Positions 48,354-61,000 of a stretch of 64,000 nt of DNA are shown here, one piece after another. The notes beneath the pieces are model-generated. The model had not been told where the DNA came from. It saw only the letters and a list, made by a program, of their open reading frames with translations, and did no database searches. Each line of letters opens with the position of its first letter. The first letter of the stretch is position 1. The position numbers were made by a program, and so were the translations under genes. The DNA is from Kryptolebias marmoratus (Eukaryota > Chordata > Actinopteri > Cyprinodontiformes > Rivulidae). The stretch spans positions 10,976,108 through 11,040,107 of the forward strand of contig NC_051433.1 in NCBI RefSeq assembly GCF_001649575.2, in the 5' to 3' direction.

Positions 48354-49768
48354 CGGGACACTGGTGTTTGGACCAGAGGTCTCAAGAGACACTGAAGAGA
48401 CATTGAAATGGCTGATGATAAACTCAGTTATTGAAGAAGGTATGAAGATGGATGGCTTCATCTTCTGCCGGTCTCCCATCGAGATATTGGGGTTTTCCTG
48501 CATATCAGTTGTGTGATAGTGTTTATAAGATATTTATTTTGGCCTGTGGGCACTGGATTCAAAGTAAAACCTTTCTTTTTAGCAAAATACAAAAAAAAAG
48601 GATTTTTTACATAATGGATGACTTTTTTTGCTGTATGTCAGTGGCGTTAATCAAAAAGATTGTCATAGGTTTGCCGTTGAAATAGCTCTAATTTTGGTAT
48701 GAGATACAAACATTTCTGTTCCAACCTCGTAAACAAGAGAAAATATTTGTTACTAAATTTACACTACGCATGAAACAAAAATTAATAAACCATATTTTTA
48801 AGGTCAGGGCACAAAATCTGACTATAGGATTAGCAGAAGTGAATGAAATTAATAAAACGCCTGCTGTGATTGTTAGTAATTTGCTACAGTGAAAAGGGTC
48901 GTTTTTATTTCTATTTCATAAATAAAGTGAAAGCACCAAGGAAAAGAAGAGATGTGAAACACGCTCATTATTGTCCTTTATTATTCATTAATAAACATCA
49001 TATACAGGAAGCATGCTTTCAGTAGGAACCAGTGTTCATGACAGAATCGTCTTGCTTTAATTTATGTAGCTTAAAAATACTTCCTGTGCAAAGTGTAAAC
49101 AAATATGGCAACCATATATACTCTGTTTATTATAGGCAAAACACTGCATTTATCAAAATCTTTGCAAACATGATCACACTTTTAGGATGTATGAGGTAGG
49201 ACTGCAATGTTCAGTGGCGTTACGTCACCTGATGATTTAAAAACTGGACGGCATCTGAGTTCCACTACATTCAACAAAATCCTACCCAGCCCGCCATCAA
49301 CCGTGACAACAAATGAAATGGATGCACCCAAATGCAGAGAAATCCACAGTGGATTTTCTCCCAGCGCTGCTAATAAACCTAATAAGATCACAGTATCGTT
49401 AGAATAACTTTAACATACAACAATGTGGAGCAGTCCAACACAACTGTTCAAACGTTAGTGAAAAGATTTGATGAGTACAGTAATTAAAAATACTAACACA
49501 GCTTTTAGTGGCATATTCGGTTTTAGCAGTTAATATAAAAAGGTTGGCAATTCTGCAGACATTGGTAAGATTTTTATTTTAAGTGTAAACTCTAGTCTAT
49601 ACTTAATGGTTGCTAGAATTACAAGTAGCAAAACTTGAAAAATTAATGTAGATTTCAAGTATGGGTCAAAATATTTGTGTTCAGCTGAAGAACCATTAAG
49701 ATATGCAAAATTTAGATTATTTTTTAAAATCGAGATCTGCTGATTTTTTTTTAATATTGTGTATTGAA
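48354..49768. other. Convergent 3' UTRs of the small gene and glyctk
   Basis: Plus-strand AATAAA at 48,784-48,789 and 48,921-48,926 can end the small gene. A minus-strand AATAAA at 49,573-49,578 lies about 190 bases past the glyctk stop. No further coding gene is seen. Confidence 0.55.
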
Positions 49769-51590
49769 TTAGTTCATTGTAATGGGAATGGATGGAATTA
49801 TTAGCATATGTACATCCATGACATTAGTGCAGGTTAGGCCAGGAACAAGTAAACGTTGTCCAGCTAAGAGCTGAGAAAAAAAAGTAAAAGAATCGTTGTT
49901 TTTGAGGAAGTTATCAACGTTCAGCCCCTGTGTTCGGGCTTCATCGTACAGCCCTGCATCAGTGATGGCCCCTGCTGCCTCAGTGGGTCCATCCTGACCG
50001 TCGGTGCCACCACTCAGAAACAAGGGGCCCTTAGGTGGGAGCGCCAGGCCTTTCAACTCCAGCCCCACTCGCAGAGCCAGCTCCTGGTTTCGACCACCTC
50101 GACCTTTGCCTGTCAGCTCCACAGTGGGCTCCCCTCCGGCTAACAGACACGTGGCGCCCCAGCCCTCCTTACGCCCGTCGTCCAGTACCTTCATGGTACG
50201 GCACAGATCCCAGGTCTCCATCCCTACGTCCGGTCCGAGCTTTAGCATCTCAGCTGCAAGCTCAGGAGGAGGTTCCTCCTGACAGCAGGCAAAGCGAGCC
50301 AGAAGGCCATACAGTTTGGAGACGGCTCTCACGTCGCCGCACACGCCCAGTGAAAGCACAACGGGACGGAAACCCAGCTCTCGGGCACGGCGACCCGCAT
50401 ACTTGAGGGCAACGCCGTTGGAGCCGATCACAACATTAAGCACATCTCCTGGAGCGTTGGATTCATCCTTACTCTCTTTCCACCGGGGACCCTGTCTCGC
50501 AAGGACATCCCTTACTGAAGTTGGCAGTGTGTCCAGCAGCTTGTAACGTTCAAGAATGGACAAAATTCCTTCGGGCCACACCTCACTTCTCACTGTGGGG
50601 CCACTAGCTATCAAGTCAAGGGGGTCCCCGATCACATCGGACAGTATTAGCGCAACCACCTGTGAGGAAGTGAAGGTCAAAAACATGTCTTCCACTCAGT
50701 AAGTAGCAAAATTCAGACTTGTTACCTGTGCAGGGTGGGCATGGTATGCGAGCCCTCCACCCTTTAACAAGGAAAGGGCTCGACGCACTTTGTTCAGCTC
50801 TTGAATAGTGGCACCGGCAGCTGCGAGTCTGCGAGTTACATCGAATTTCTCTTGCAGTGAGATTGGAGGTATTGGTGCCGGTAATAAAGCAGAGCCTCCA
50901 CCTAGGGGGAGATAAACCAGGTGTTGGAGGTTACATTGTTATATCTGACGGATAGAGGGGAGGGGGAAAAAAAGGGAAAATAATCAGACCTGAAATGAGT
51001 ACAAGTAGCAGATCTTTTTCTGTCAGCTCACTGGCTAGCTGCTTGATGCCTTCAGCTGCTCTCTGAGCATCTTCATCGGGTAAGTTATGCTTTGCCCCCT
51101 CCATTACTTTGATTCGACTGTTTTCTTTCAGCAGGAGATGGCTAAGAAAAGAATGCAAAACACGACTTATTCTTAGACATGTTTTTTTGGGGGGTAGGAT
51201 TTTATGTTACTCATACCTTCTGGCATTTTCTTACCCTTTTCCATGCTGCTGTAATGTCTGCTGAATCCCGTGTGGCACACTTATGACTCCTCTCACTAAA
51301 TGATCGCCCACGATCCGCTCCACCTCGGCAGCCATTCCCAGGACAGCCTTCCCGAAGCCCACCAAGTGCAGGTTGTGTTTGAGCGCGAGTCTGTGCCCGT
51401 CGATGACGACTGAATCGTCCTTGCGCTCTACGCTCTGCCTGACCACTGTGTCCGGCTGCACAGCTTCCACTGCGGCGGCAAAGACCTCCCGCGCTCGCGA
51501 GTCCATCGACATTTTGCAGAACGCGGGTTTCCACCTCCCCGCGAGGGCCAGAACAGGCTGAGGCCGGAAAAGGGACAGGACGCGGGCCAT
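49769..51590 (-). CDS. glyctk: Glycerate kinase
   Basis: Phosphorylates D-glycerate to 2-phosphoglycerate in serine and fructose breakdown. Class II (MOFRL-type) glycerate kinase. Four coding exons on the minus strand: 51590-51235, 51141-50990, 50901-50726, 50659-49769; 524 aa, matching about 523 in human. Seen: an N-terminus rich in Arg and hydrophobic residues that could target mitochondria, [30 protein letters not shown], the nucleotide-binding region with [17 protein letters not shown], then the C-terminal MOFRL part with [22 protein letters not shown] and [17 protein letters not shown] second in-frame Met at residue 27 ([12 protein letters not shown]) could start a cytosolic form. A 5' UTR acceptor (TGCTTCAG) lies just upstream of the ATG. 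It is head-to-head with wdr82, as in mammals. Confidence 0.95.
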
Positions 51591-51609
51591 CGGCAGATAA
51601 GGGGGTCTG

Positions 51610-52819
51610 AAGCATTTAGAGATTCAGACAAAGAATGACAGTAAATCATGTTGAATTAGAAACTTAAGCTGCATCAAGTGTGAAGGTGAATTTCCACACA
51701 TAATGTACTAAGTCACAGCCCGGCATACTTGTTTGCTTTTAAAACTTAAAAATAAACTAACCTTTAACATCCGTTATTTGAGTTTATGTCAAACCCTTAT
51801 TTGCATTTTTATTTTCATGTCAGTCAGCTAAAGTGTTTCCCATTTGGGCGTTCTGAGCATTCATGACGCTGCCTACCTGCGTTGGTCGTCAGTGGAGTTT
51901 ACAGCCTGCAGATTCCTGTGGAAACCAGTTGTTTGTGTTCCAGCTTAACAGTGAAACAAAAATCTGACCTGACATTGATTGGTGCTGTTTAAACTGTGTC
52001 TAATGATTAACCTCACAGACCCACAGACCCGTTGTCTGTTACCTGCACTCGCCACTAAATTACAAGAAACACAAGTTCAAGGAATACTATGTGGGTTAAA
52101 CAAAACTGTTAGTTTAATTACACTTTTGAACAGTATCTGACAGAGAGCTGGTTACATTTAGATTTGAAATAGTATTTAATACAAACTGTCAGTGCTGTAG
52201 ACTTGTTTGTTGACAGTTGTTAGTGACAACTTTTTATTCAGGTTATGAAATATTTTACAATATTAGGGGATTAATTCTGTATATTGGAGATGATCAGCTT
52301 AAAGGAAATAAAGTACAATAGCGTAGAGTTTCAATATTTTAATTGTGCTGTCCTTGTGCATCATAATATGACATTAACTTTACGCCTTTTAGGTAGTAGT
52401 GGTTTTAATGTGTCGTTGCCATGACAACAGCTAATTTATTAAACCTTGCGATTATTAATAAATGTGAAATTAGAGCCACTGTGGTAGTAATATATAAATA
52501 TATATATTTAATGTGTAGGCTGATGACCGCTCATAAAAAGGTCATAACTGCAAACAGACCAGTAAAATGTTGTTTTTACCTCAGATTTTCCTTCTTTGGG
52601 GTCAAAAGTCCTTCAACTTTCTTCGTGACTTCTCGCCTTCATTTTGCTGAGCGAGCAAAAACTAACCGATAAAAGCTTTGTCTTCAACAAATAAACAAAT
52701 TACTGAAGGTATGCGCGTAAGATACTTATTTTTGTTCTTCAGAAAACAAATCAAGACGTGCATAACATAATTATTTCTTCCCAAAACGATGAGCTGTTTA
52801 TGTTGTTTTGTGAGGCCAT
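51610..52819. other. glyctk 5' flank and wdr82-glyctk spacer
   Basis: AT-rich sequence between the two divergent genes. It may hold non-coding glyctk 5' exons but none is recognisable. Confidence 0.45.
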
Positions 52820-53105
52820 CGAACTCTCGCGAGAAGTGCCGCGGTCACGTGGTTGTCGTTCTCTGCGCGCGTCCGGTGACGATATGCGCGTCACCAACGT
52901 CGCGAAGAAGGCGGTGTGTTTCCCCTGCTTCCTCTTGCCGTGGAGCGTAACTACCACGGGCGGGATTTCTTTTTTAAAAATAATAATAATAATAATCTTT
53001 TTGCATAGCTGCTGCGCGGATTACTACAAGTTCAGTAACAGAAAACTAAACGAGGGCGTTTTTTTCCCCTCACACACACACACACACTCACGGGGACGGG
53101 CCACC
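52820..53105 (+). promoter_or_regulatory. wdr82: wdr82 promoter and 5' UTR
   Basis: A short CpG-rich block contains the palindrome TCTCGCGAGA (52,825-52,834), an E-box CACGTG (52,846-52,851) and an inverted pair GGTGACG/CGTCACC (52,875-52,895). A CA run (53,071-53,088) lies in the leader. The start codon sits in a strong Kozak setting, GCCACCATGA. Confidence 0.65.
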
Positions 53106-56100
53106 ATGAAGCTAACGGACAATGTGCTGCGGAGCTTCAGGGTTGCTAAGGTGTTCCGGGAGAACTCGGACAAAATCAACTGCTTCGATTTCAGTTCAAA
53201 CGGAGAAACTATCATTTCCAGCAGCGATGACGACTCTATAGTGCTGTATGACTGCCAGGAGGGAAAGTAAGAGCGGTTTACGCCGAGTTCACACTTTTGT
53301 TTTTCATGTTAGCTTGTTGCTATGCTAGCTGCCGAGGCCTGCCGCACTGCGCTGCCCACTGAAATTAACCTGTGTGTTAATTAAATAAAATCTGCTGCTA
53401 TAATAACCCTGCAGTTTATTAGAATTTTGAATTATGCACCAGTAAGTAAAACCACGTATCTTCATTAGAACATTAATGATAGTTATTTGGAGTATTGTGA
53501 ATATGAAAGGGAATGAATGAATGAATGGGATTTTCATAAACTTCTCAGGTCCTAATCATAAATGGCTTCTCACTACAAATGCAGAAAAATTTTATTGAAA
53601 GTATTTGAGCAACATTGTGTTTAGTTTACAAGACAGTGTTCATTTGCATCATTTCAGTGATTATTTATAATTATAGTTAGTTGCAAACATGCCTTCCCAG
53701 ATAGTGATGTAGCTTTGTTTAGGATTTTCAGTGAAATAACAAAATGGAAGATCTTTTTCTAGCTTTTGCAGCTGGAAGCAATCTAATGTTGTTTGAGTTT
53801 ATTAATTGATTGTCCCTTTTGTTTTACCCTGTTTGTTTTTGTGTGTCAGACCCAAGCGGACTCTCTACAGTAAGAAGTACGGCGTGGATCTGATCAGGTA
53901 CACACATGCTGCAAACACTGTGGTCTACAGCTCCAACAAAATCGACGGTACGTATGTGTAAAGTTGACCCTTTGTTGTTTTCAGTCAGATGTTGGCGGGC
54001 AGTGGGGGTTTCAGACACAATCTTAACCCAGCAGATGTGGTTTTCAGCATTTATAAACACGTCGTGCTGCTGCTGGCTGAGCTCCCGTACGCCTGAGGAC
54101 AGATGCTGCATCGTCTCGTTGCTCGCTGTAGTCTGAGGTAGTTGTTTGTACAGTTTGAGGGTCTGTGATTCTGCCCGATACAGGAGCTAACTGTACAAGT
54201 GACTGCCTTGCCCACGGTTGAGTCTACTCATCAGACCTGTTTTTGAACCGCTCGGTGTGTTGATGCAGGCCCTTTTTTTATTTAATTGCCCCCGCTGTCA
54301 GCCGTGTTTCCTGCTGCAGGTCGTGTTGGTTTGACACTTGGTTAATGGCGCCTCTCTTTTTCTTTCAAGATACCATCAGGTACCTGTCGCTTCATGATAA
54401 CAAATACATCCGGTATTTTCCCGGACACAACAAAAGGTGAGGGCTGGATGACGGTTTCTGTATCTGTGAAGTTTGATCCGGTTGTGTTGTGTTTAACGTC
54501 GTTCTAATGTGTGTTTGTGTTTGTGGCGAGCAGAGTGACATCTCTGTCCATGTCTCCTGTGGATGACACATTTATTTCAGGCTCATTAGATAAAACCATC
54601 AGACTGTGGGACCTGCGGTCACCTAACTGTCAGGTCAGTGTCTAATTTTAACCCGTTTGTCAGAAGTAAGACTTCAAGCTGTGTACAGTGACAATAATAG
54701 CTTCTGTTTGTTTTTTTGTGAGCCGTGTACACCTGATACTGATTTTTCCAGTCATTTGTCAATTTTAGGGCCTGATGCATCTGCAGGGGAAGCCGGTGTG
54801 CTCGTTTGATCCAGAGGGTCTCATTTTTGCCGCTGGAATAAATTCAGAGATGGTTAAACTGTATGATCTGCGGTCATTCGACAAGGTATAATTCAGGCTG
54901 TTTGTTTTTGTATGTTAGCTTATCGGATACATGAAGACAAACAACTAATAAGGAGCTTCTCATCGACAGGGTCCCTTTGCAACATTTAAGCTCCAGTATG
55001 ATCGGACTTGCGAGTGGACGGGACTCAAGTTCAGCAATGATGGGAAACTCATTCTTCTTTCTACAAATGGCGGCGCCCTCCGCATCTTAGACGCTTTTAA
55101 GGGGGCCGTGCTACATTCCTTCGGGGTAAGAGACGAGGCGCCGTCCCACACAAGTTGCAGAAGGAACAGTTTAAAACGAAAGAGTCAAACAAACAGAAAT
55201 TAGGATTCTTGTCTTAAGACTCTGATTTCTTACCTTTTTTTGAAGGAGCTGTCGATGTGTTCTGTTCATCGCTACCGTTTCTTTACCCACAGGGCTACAA
55301 CAACAGTAAAGGTGTGATACTGGAGGCTTCTTTCACTCCGGATTCTCAGTTTGTGATGATTGGTAAGTCAAAATTAACACTTATTACCACTTTTACAGAA
55401 TCTGCAATCGGCCGTTCCTGCACAGATTTAATCAGTTAATGAAGAAAAAGTAAATCTGCAGCACACAATTTAGTTTCTTGTGAACAAAGATATTCTACGG
55501 GTTGTTAAAATATGTTTAAGTCAAACAATTGTTTTATTTGTTAAATAAAAAATACATACCAACAAAAAAAGTGTTGTATATCGGCTGCTGGCTGCTCTGA
55601 TTTCTTAAGATGAATGTCAGTCGTCCTCTAATTAAAAATACTTTATCTTTAATCAACACTGAACCACATTCAGTTAATTGCGGCTCATAATGAAGCTTGT
55701 TTTTTTTCCCCCTTCTGAGAACATTTTTAGGCTTGGTTAATCACACGTTTGATCAAATATTACAGAATCTAATTTTATTTAGTGTTTTATTTGATGCAAA
55801 TTCCTCAAGACTTAGTTAAACTTGGATCAACAAATTAGAACAGGAGTGTCTCTCCTTGTAAAGAAGGTTTTTATTTAGTTTTTATTCCGCCTCAGTTGGA
55901 CCAGCTTTAAATTTGTTCTGCCTTGAGCTAAACTTATTTCTTATTCTTCCTCATTAATATCTAATAATTGCTTTTTAATGCAGTGATTCATAAAAGATCA
56001 CCAGCTAGAGAGTGGAGTTTAATTACTTCTTTGTAAGGAATCTCTGAACGGCAGAAGATAATCAAAGTAACAATAATCTGATAAATCCTTTCAGTGTGAC

Positions 56101-56734
56101 TAAGCAAAGATGTATAAAGACAGTTGTGGTTATAAAGGCGAGTGTACTTGGTTGAGTTGTTGTGTTTTTATTAAGTTTAAAGCCTTCGAAATGTAGATTT
56201 GTTCGTGATCTAATTTGTAATGAGGCGTGTTCGTGTCAAACGCTCGTTTGTAGGTTCTGAGGACGGAAAGATCCACGTGTGGAACGCAGAAAGCGGCATG
56301 AAGGTGGCGCTGTTGGACGGGAAACACACGGGCCCGATCACCTGCCTGCAGTTCAACCCCAAGTTCATGACGTTCGCCAGCGCCTGCTCCAACATGGTGA
56401 GCGCCGAAACACGGCTCGGAGCCGAACGAGTCGAAATCTCAGCCTTCAGATCCGAACTTCAGCCTGAAACAAATTAATCCAACCTGAAGTCAAACCTGAG
56501 ATACAAACGTAGTTACAAATCAAGAAAAGTGGTCAAAGGTTAGCCATGAATTTGGATATTTTGTTATGTGGAGGTAATGTCTTATAGTTACCTTTTTACG
56601 AGTCGATTTTTATGTTATTTAAATTCTTATGTAGATTCCAGTCTCACTAACGAGCCCTGTTATGGTTAAAGTGACTCAATATTTTGATATATTTAATTTT
56701 CCAGGCCTTCTGGCTCCCCACCATCGACGACTGA
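53106..56734 (+). CDS. wdr82: WD repeat-containing protein 82
   Basis: Seven-bladed WD40 protein that links SET1A/B histone H3K4 methyltransferases, and PP1-PNUTS, to Ser5-phosphorylated RNA polymerase II. Nine coding exons keep phase: 53106-53266, 53850-53947, 54370-54436, 54534-54633, 54769-54885, 54970-55125, 55293-55362, 56254-56396, 56705-56734; 313 aa, the same length as human. The sequence is almost invariant for the family: [65 protein letters not shown], and the end AFWLPTIDD. Intron 2 hosts a let-7 hairpin, so host transcription probably drives the microRNA too. Confidence 0.97.
54128..54215 (+). ncRNA. let-7: let-7 family microRNA precursor (let-7g/let-7j type)
   Basis: The 5p arm (54,134-54,155) begins with the let-7 seed TGAGGTAG and ends TTTGTACAGTT, as let-7g does. 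Base 10 is T where let-7g has A. The 3p arm (54,191-54,211) is CTGTACAAGTGACTGCCTTGC, close to let-7g-3p. The arms pair over 20 consecutive positions using Watson-Crick and G-U pairs. It lies in sense in intron 2 of wdr82, the same host as mammalian let-7g. As I recall, a zebrafish let-7j carries the same base-10 change. Confidence 0.95.
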
Positions 56735-56848
56735 TGAGGACGGACTGAAGAGGCCGCGGTCAGATCGGATTTCTGTTGTAAATAACGGGACGTGGGAATG
56801 GGTCACTTGTTTATAATTTTCTCTTTTTTTTTTTAATTTATATTTAAC

Positions 56849-56854
56849 AATAAA
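56849..56854 (+). terminator. wdr82: wdr82 poly(A) signal
   Basis: Canonical AATAAA 115 bases after the stop codon, preceded by a T-rich run. Confidence 0.75.
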
Positions 56855-57113
56855 ATATTTTGCTTTGTAAAGATGCAGGTTTCGATCATTTCACTTTTAT
56901 AAACTGTTTCTGAGGCAGCTGGCGTACCCGAGGCATGTTTTTTAGCAGATTTAATTATATTTTGGTTATATTTAGCTGCCGAGGAGGCCGGCTTAAAGTG
57001 ATTCCTTCACAACAAAGTCAAGAAATAATTATTACTGTTGATTTGGAGGATGTTGGTAAGGAGACGTTTTGTTCTTTTTTTTGTTGTTTTTGTTCCAAGT
57101 GTGACGTTCTTTG

Positions 57114-57145
57114 TCCAGACAGACAACCCGGGTTGTCTGTCTGGA
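57114..57145. repeat. 32-bp perfect palindrome with CAGAC/GTCTG units
   Basis: Two 16-base arms meet at a central CCCGGG without a spacer. Each arm carries two copies of CAGAC (or GTCTG), the SMAD-binding core. It lies between the wdr82 poly(A) site and the twf2 start. Confidence 0.9.
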
Positions 57146-58090
57146 GAATTTGCTCATCGGATTGAGGAGGACATCGTCAGCACAGTCAGGTGTTTCATGA
57201 CGGCAAAAACATCTTGCTCAATCTGTTGATTGTCAGGAGTTGTCTGACGTGGACGTTGCGTAAAGGTTTCCAAAACGTTGCGCATCCTTTCACTCAAATT
57301 AGTCTGCTGAAAGTAAATCACAAGATGGCCGCCTTTGTGATCCATTGTTAAAAACAAATTCATATTTTTAGATCTGTTTAAACTCTAGGTAGAGCATAAA
57401 TGTTTATTTCTAATCGATGATCATAGGGATGTTTGCTGGTGTAATACATGTAAAACCATCTAACAGTGGATTATCAACTCAATTTTATTTATAAAACACA
57501 TTTTAAAACCAAAGTGCTGCACATTCAGAGAAAAAGCAAAAAGTATCAAATAAAATAGAAACAGACATAAACCACTTTTAACACAACTCATAAAACAACT
57601 TCTGCTGTGTTGGACGCCAGAGGAATATAAAAAGGATTTAAAATCAGACTGTGAAGGAGCCCGTCTGCTTTAGATTTATTCCTTTTGTAACGAGTCACGT
57701 GTTGGTGTGAGGTTTGTGTGTCGTCCTGTCCGGCTCTGTGTTGGGTGTTTCACGGGCCACTTTCCCCGGCCTGGACGGTCGGGGAGCTAAATTTGGGAGA
57801 AAGCAGATCAAGTTCCCTGTCTGTCCACATGACACTGTCCCACTTAACTTGAGCAACGACCCATTTCGTACAGACGCACACCGCCAGAGCCCAGACTGAG
57901 AAATCCTCCAACTTTTACAGTCAGAAAACAGACGCTGACCCTCACCCCGGAGCAGAGGAACACCTTTACTTTGCTTTATTCTGCTGGATTGGACTGAATA
58001 TTTGGGAGCTTCTGCTTCTGCTTCTTTGTCTACCTTCACCCCCCTCCACCTCCCTCCCTCCGGGCAGGAGAAGGACACCGCTGACCCGCC

Positions 58091-61000
58091 ATGTTTCTCG
58101 CGCTGGTGGTGACACCAGAGCTGAGGCAGTTCCTGGCCAAGGCAAGAGGTGGAGCAGTGCGCCTCATCAAGGTCTGCATCCGGGACGGTGAGTGACCCCG
58201 GGGTAGGCTGCTCCTCAGAGGGACAACTTTATGTCCTCCCCAAAAAAATTCTGATGAGTCAGATGATTTGAGTATCTAAATTTTTGGGGAGGAAAACTGT
58301 AAAAAGTTAGTTTGGTTCATCTGCTCTTTGCAAGAAGCTCCCAAGAGGGCCTCAAAATCTTTAAAGTATTCATGTTTGTGTGTTTTATTTATTATTGGTG
58401 TTAGAAAATGTAATAAACCCAAGTGTAACTTAAAGTTTAGCAGCCTTGTTGCCAATGGATGGAGCTGAGATCTCAATAAAATAAGACATTTTTTATGTTA
58501 AGTAGGAAAAAAAAGAGAAGATTAAGTGAATAATTGCTTCTTCTTATACAACAGTATCAATCCCTTGAGTTAATGATCAGGCACTGTTTTAATAAAGGCC
58601 TGGATATCTGTACAGAAACTATTAAAAGATGGAAAAATAGATGATTCATTGTGTGACTCGGTCTGCACTGGCAGCACAGGAGGCCCGAATTCCCTCCAGT
58701 TTAACAAGTCACTTCCTCTGAGCAACGTCGAGGGGATTTAAGATGTGGATTCAGAGGAGCGCAAAGAACATAAAGGGAGCTGTTAAAGAGAAACGAGACA
58801 TGACAGCTGAGCGGCCTCCATGAGGCAATGGCTTTCTAGGTAACGGATCATCCGTGAGGTGTTTACATCTGACCCACGGCACGCTGTAATACGACTCAAG
58901 TCAGAGGCATTCTGGGACAATTTGGGGGTCTATCTTTGTGGGCCGCGGCTGTCACGTCAAACATTTGGTCTGGGGTCGATGTCAGCACAGAGAGGGACGG
59001 ACAGAGACAGAGAGGGACAGATAGGGACACGACCGGACAGTTCTACATGTCTGCACAGGCTTTGCTGTAAATTTAAATGTGCAAAGGTGCGAAATGTTGT
59101 CACTCACTACAACAAACACAGCAGGTCCTTTAAGTTTCCATAACTCTGTTCTTTTTTTAGTCTATTTACCAAAAGTGACACAAATTCCCCTGAATAAATA
59201 ACAGTTTTGGGCTCCAGATTTAGGAAAGAAAATGTTTAAATCGATTCTTCAAGTTTGTCGGGATTGTTGTTGGAGGATAGCTCATCACATTAGATGTCTT
59301 GTTCCTGGGTTGAAACTATAATATCCCAGTTCTTTATAACTAAATGAAAAAGAAGGGGGGGAAAAATATGATCTCAAAGTTTGCTTTCTGTGGTTTGACA
59401 GCAAATTTACAAATTTGCCTTTTTTTTTTTTCAGTGTCCGTTTTTTAGTTTTCAAAACAACAAAAAAATGTCAAAAACTCATCCTGGAAGCCACAAAAAT
59501 AAAGTTTAAAAGGGAATAATGGGCATTTTCTATAGTTTTGCAATAAAAGGAGTTGGGAAACATTTTCTTGCCAGGAACAAAAATCTTGTTCGCAGGGTTG
59601 TTGCTCTCATCCTTGCAGGGTTTTTTTATTTTAACTTTTTATTTTTTGGTTATTTGAACTAACATGACTTGACTTGGTTGCTTTCTTTAGAGTATTTGTT
59701 CTAAAGTCAAAGGAGAAGCTGGATCTTTAGAGCTGATTTCATCCCTGACATCTGCTCCCACCCCCCCTCAAAGCCCCCCAAAAGATTTTAACTTCAGTAA
59801 TAAAAATGAAGGATTTACAACATCCGGGTATCCCAACCCCACAGGGTGTAAAAGTGGATGATTAACTTGGTTTCATGCAGACCCGTGAAGCCGGCAGAGA
59901 ATGGCTGATGGAAAGTATGTGCGTGCAGAGCTGGAATGTGTTGCAGCTCAGAATAGCAACTCGCCCCAAGAGACAGTCGGGAAAAGCCCCCCCTGCACCC
60001 CACTAAGGTCATCAGACTTCTGGTTTATGGGTGTTTTTGCAAGAGTTTCGTTCGTGTTTTCAGGCTCTGCCGAGAGATTTAACCCGGGTCAGAAGATATC
60101 CCAGCTGATATTAGATTTCACTTTTTCCTTTTTCCACGATGCTCCAGTCCGGACCGACTTACAGAGGACCTAATAATGAGTCCAGAAACTCTTCAGGAGA
60201 GAAATAGGAAATAAATTTAACTGTCAAATTAAATATCCAACCTAATTACTGTTTTAAAGTGTCCAAAATGGGAAAAATGCAAATAATTTTTAGAAAACAG
60301 CTTTATGTTAAATATATTTGGTTATTTTTTGTTATTATTCTGTTCAAAACCCTGGAAGTAGAATGATTTTTGAATAAAAATAGCAAAAACTTTACCTTTT
60401 TTGACAACAAATATTGTGTGCTGTTTTTATATTCCTGTTTTTTACATTTTTAGGTAAATAATACATAAAGGTTGTCCAATCTAAAGAGAGTTTAAGGTCA
60501 ACTTTAATCTAGTTTTCTTAACCTTCTTACTATGAGCGACGTGAGTCAGACGTGTCGTCGTATTTGGGCTCAGGTATGTGATGAGTGGTGGTCTGATTTT
60601 CAGAGCAGCTGGTGCTGGGGGCCTACACAGAGCCCGAACACGACTGGGACCAGGACTATGATCACTTCCTGCTTCCTCTCCTGGACGACCAGGAGCCCTG
60701 CTACGTCCTGTACCGGCTCGACTCCCAGAATGCACTGGGCTACGAGTGGATTTTCATCTCCTGGTCCCCTGACCAGTCTCCAGTAAGACGCACAACATGT
60801 CCTCCAACTCATTCAGCAGCAAGTCCCAAAGACAAACCGACCGTTCGATTCGAGTTATTTTAGGTGCTTAAAGTTCATCTTTTAAGAGATTTTTGACTCG
60901 ATTATTCAGTGGATGTCTCAGGTAATGCCTGAGGAATGGAGGAGAAGTGTGCTGGGGCCATTTATTTAAGAACATGGGTGAGGACACGGTAGATTTAGAC

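Larger units (their letters stand above)
56735..58090. other. wdr82 3' UTR, intergenic spacer and twf2 leader
   Basis: A poly(A) signal AATAAA at 56,849-56,854 ends wdr82. The spacer then holds a 32-bp perfect palindrome (57,114-57,145) and, near 57,477-57,530, a piece resembling a common fish repeat (TTTTATTTATAAAACACATT, then CCAAAGTGCTGCACA). From about 57,660 to 58,090 it is more GC-rich and probably contains the twf2 promoter and 5' UTR. Confidence 0.55.
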
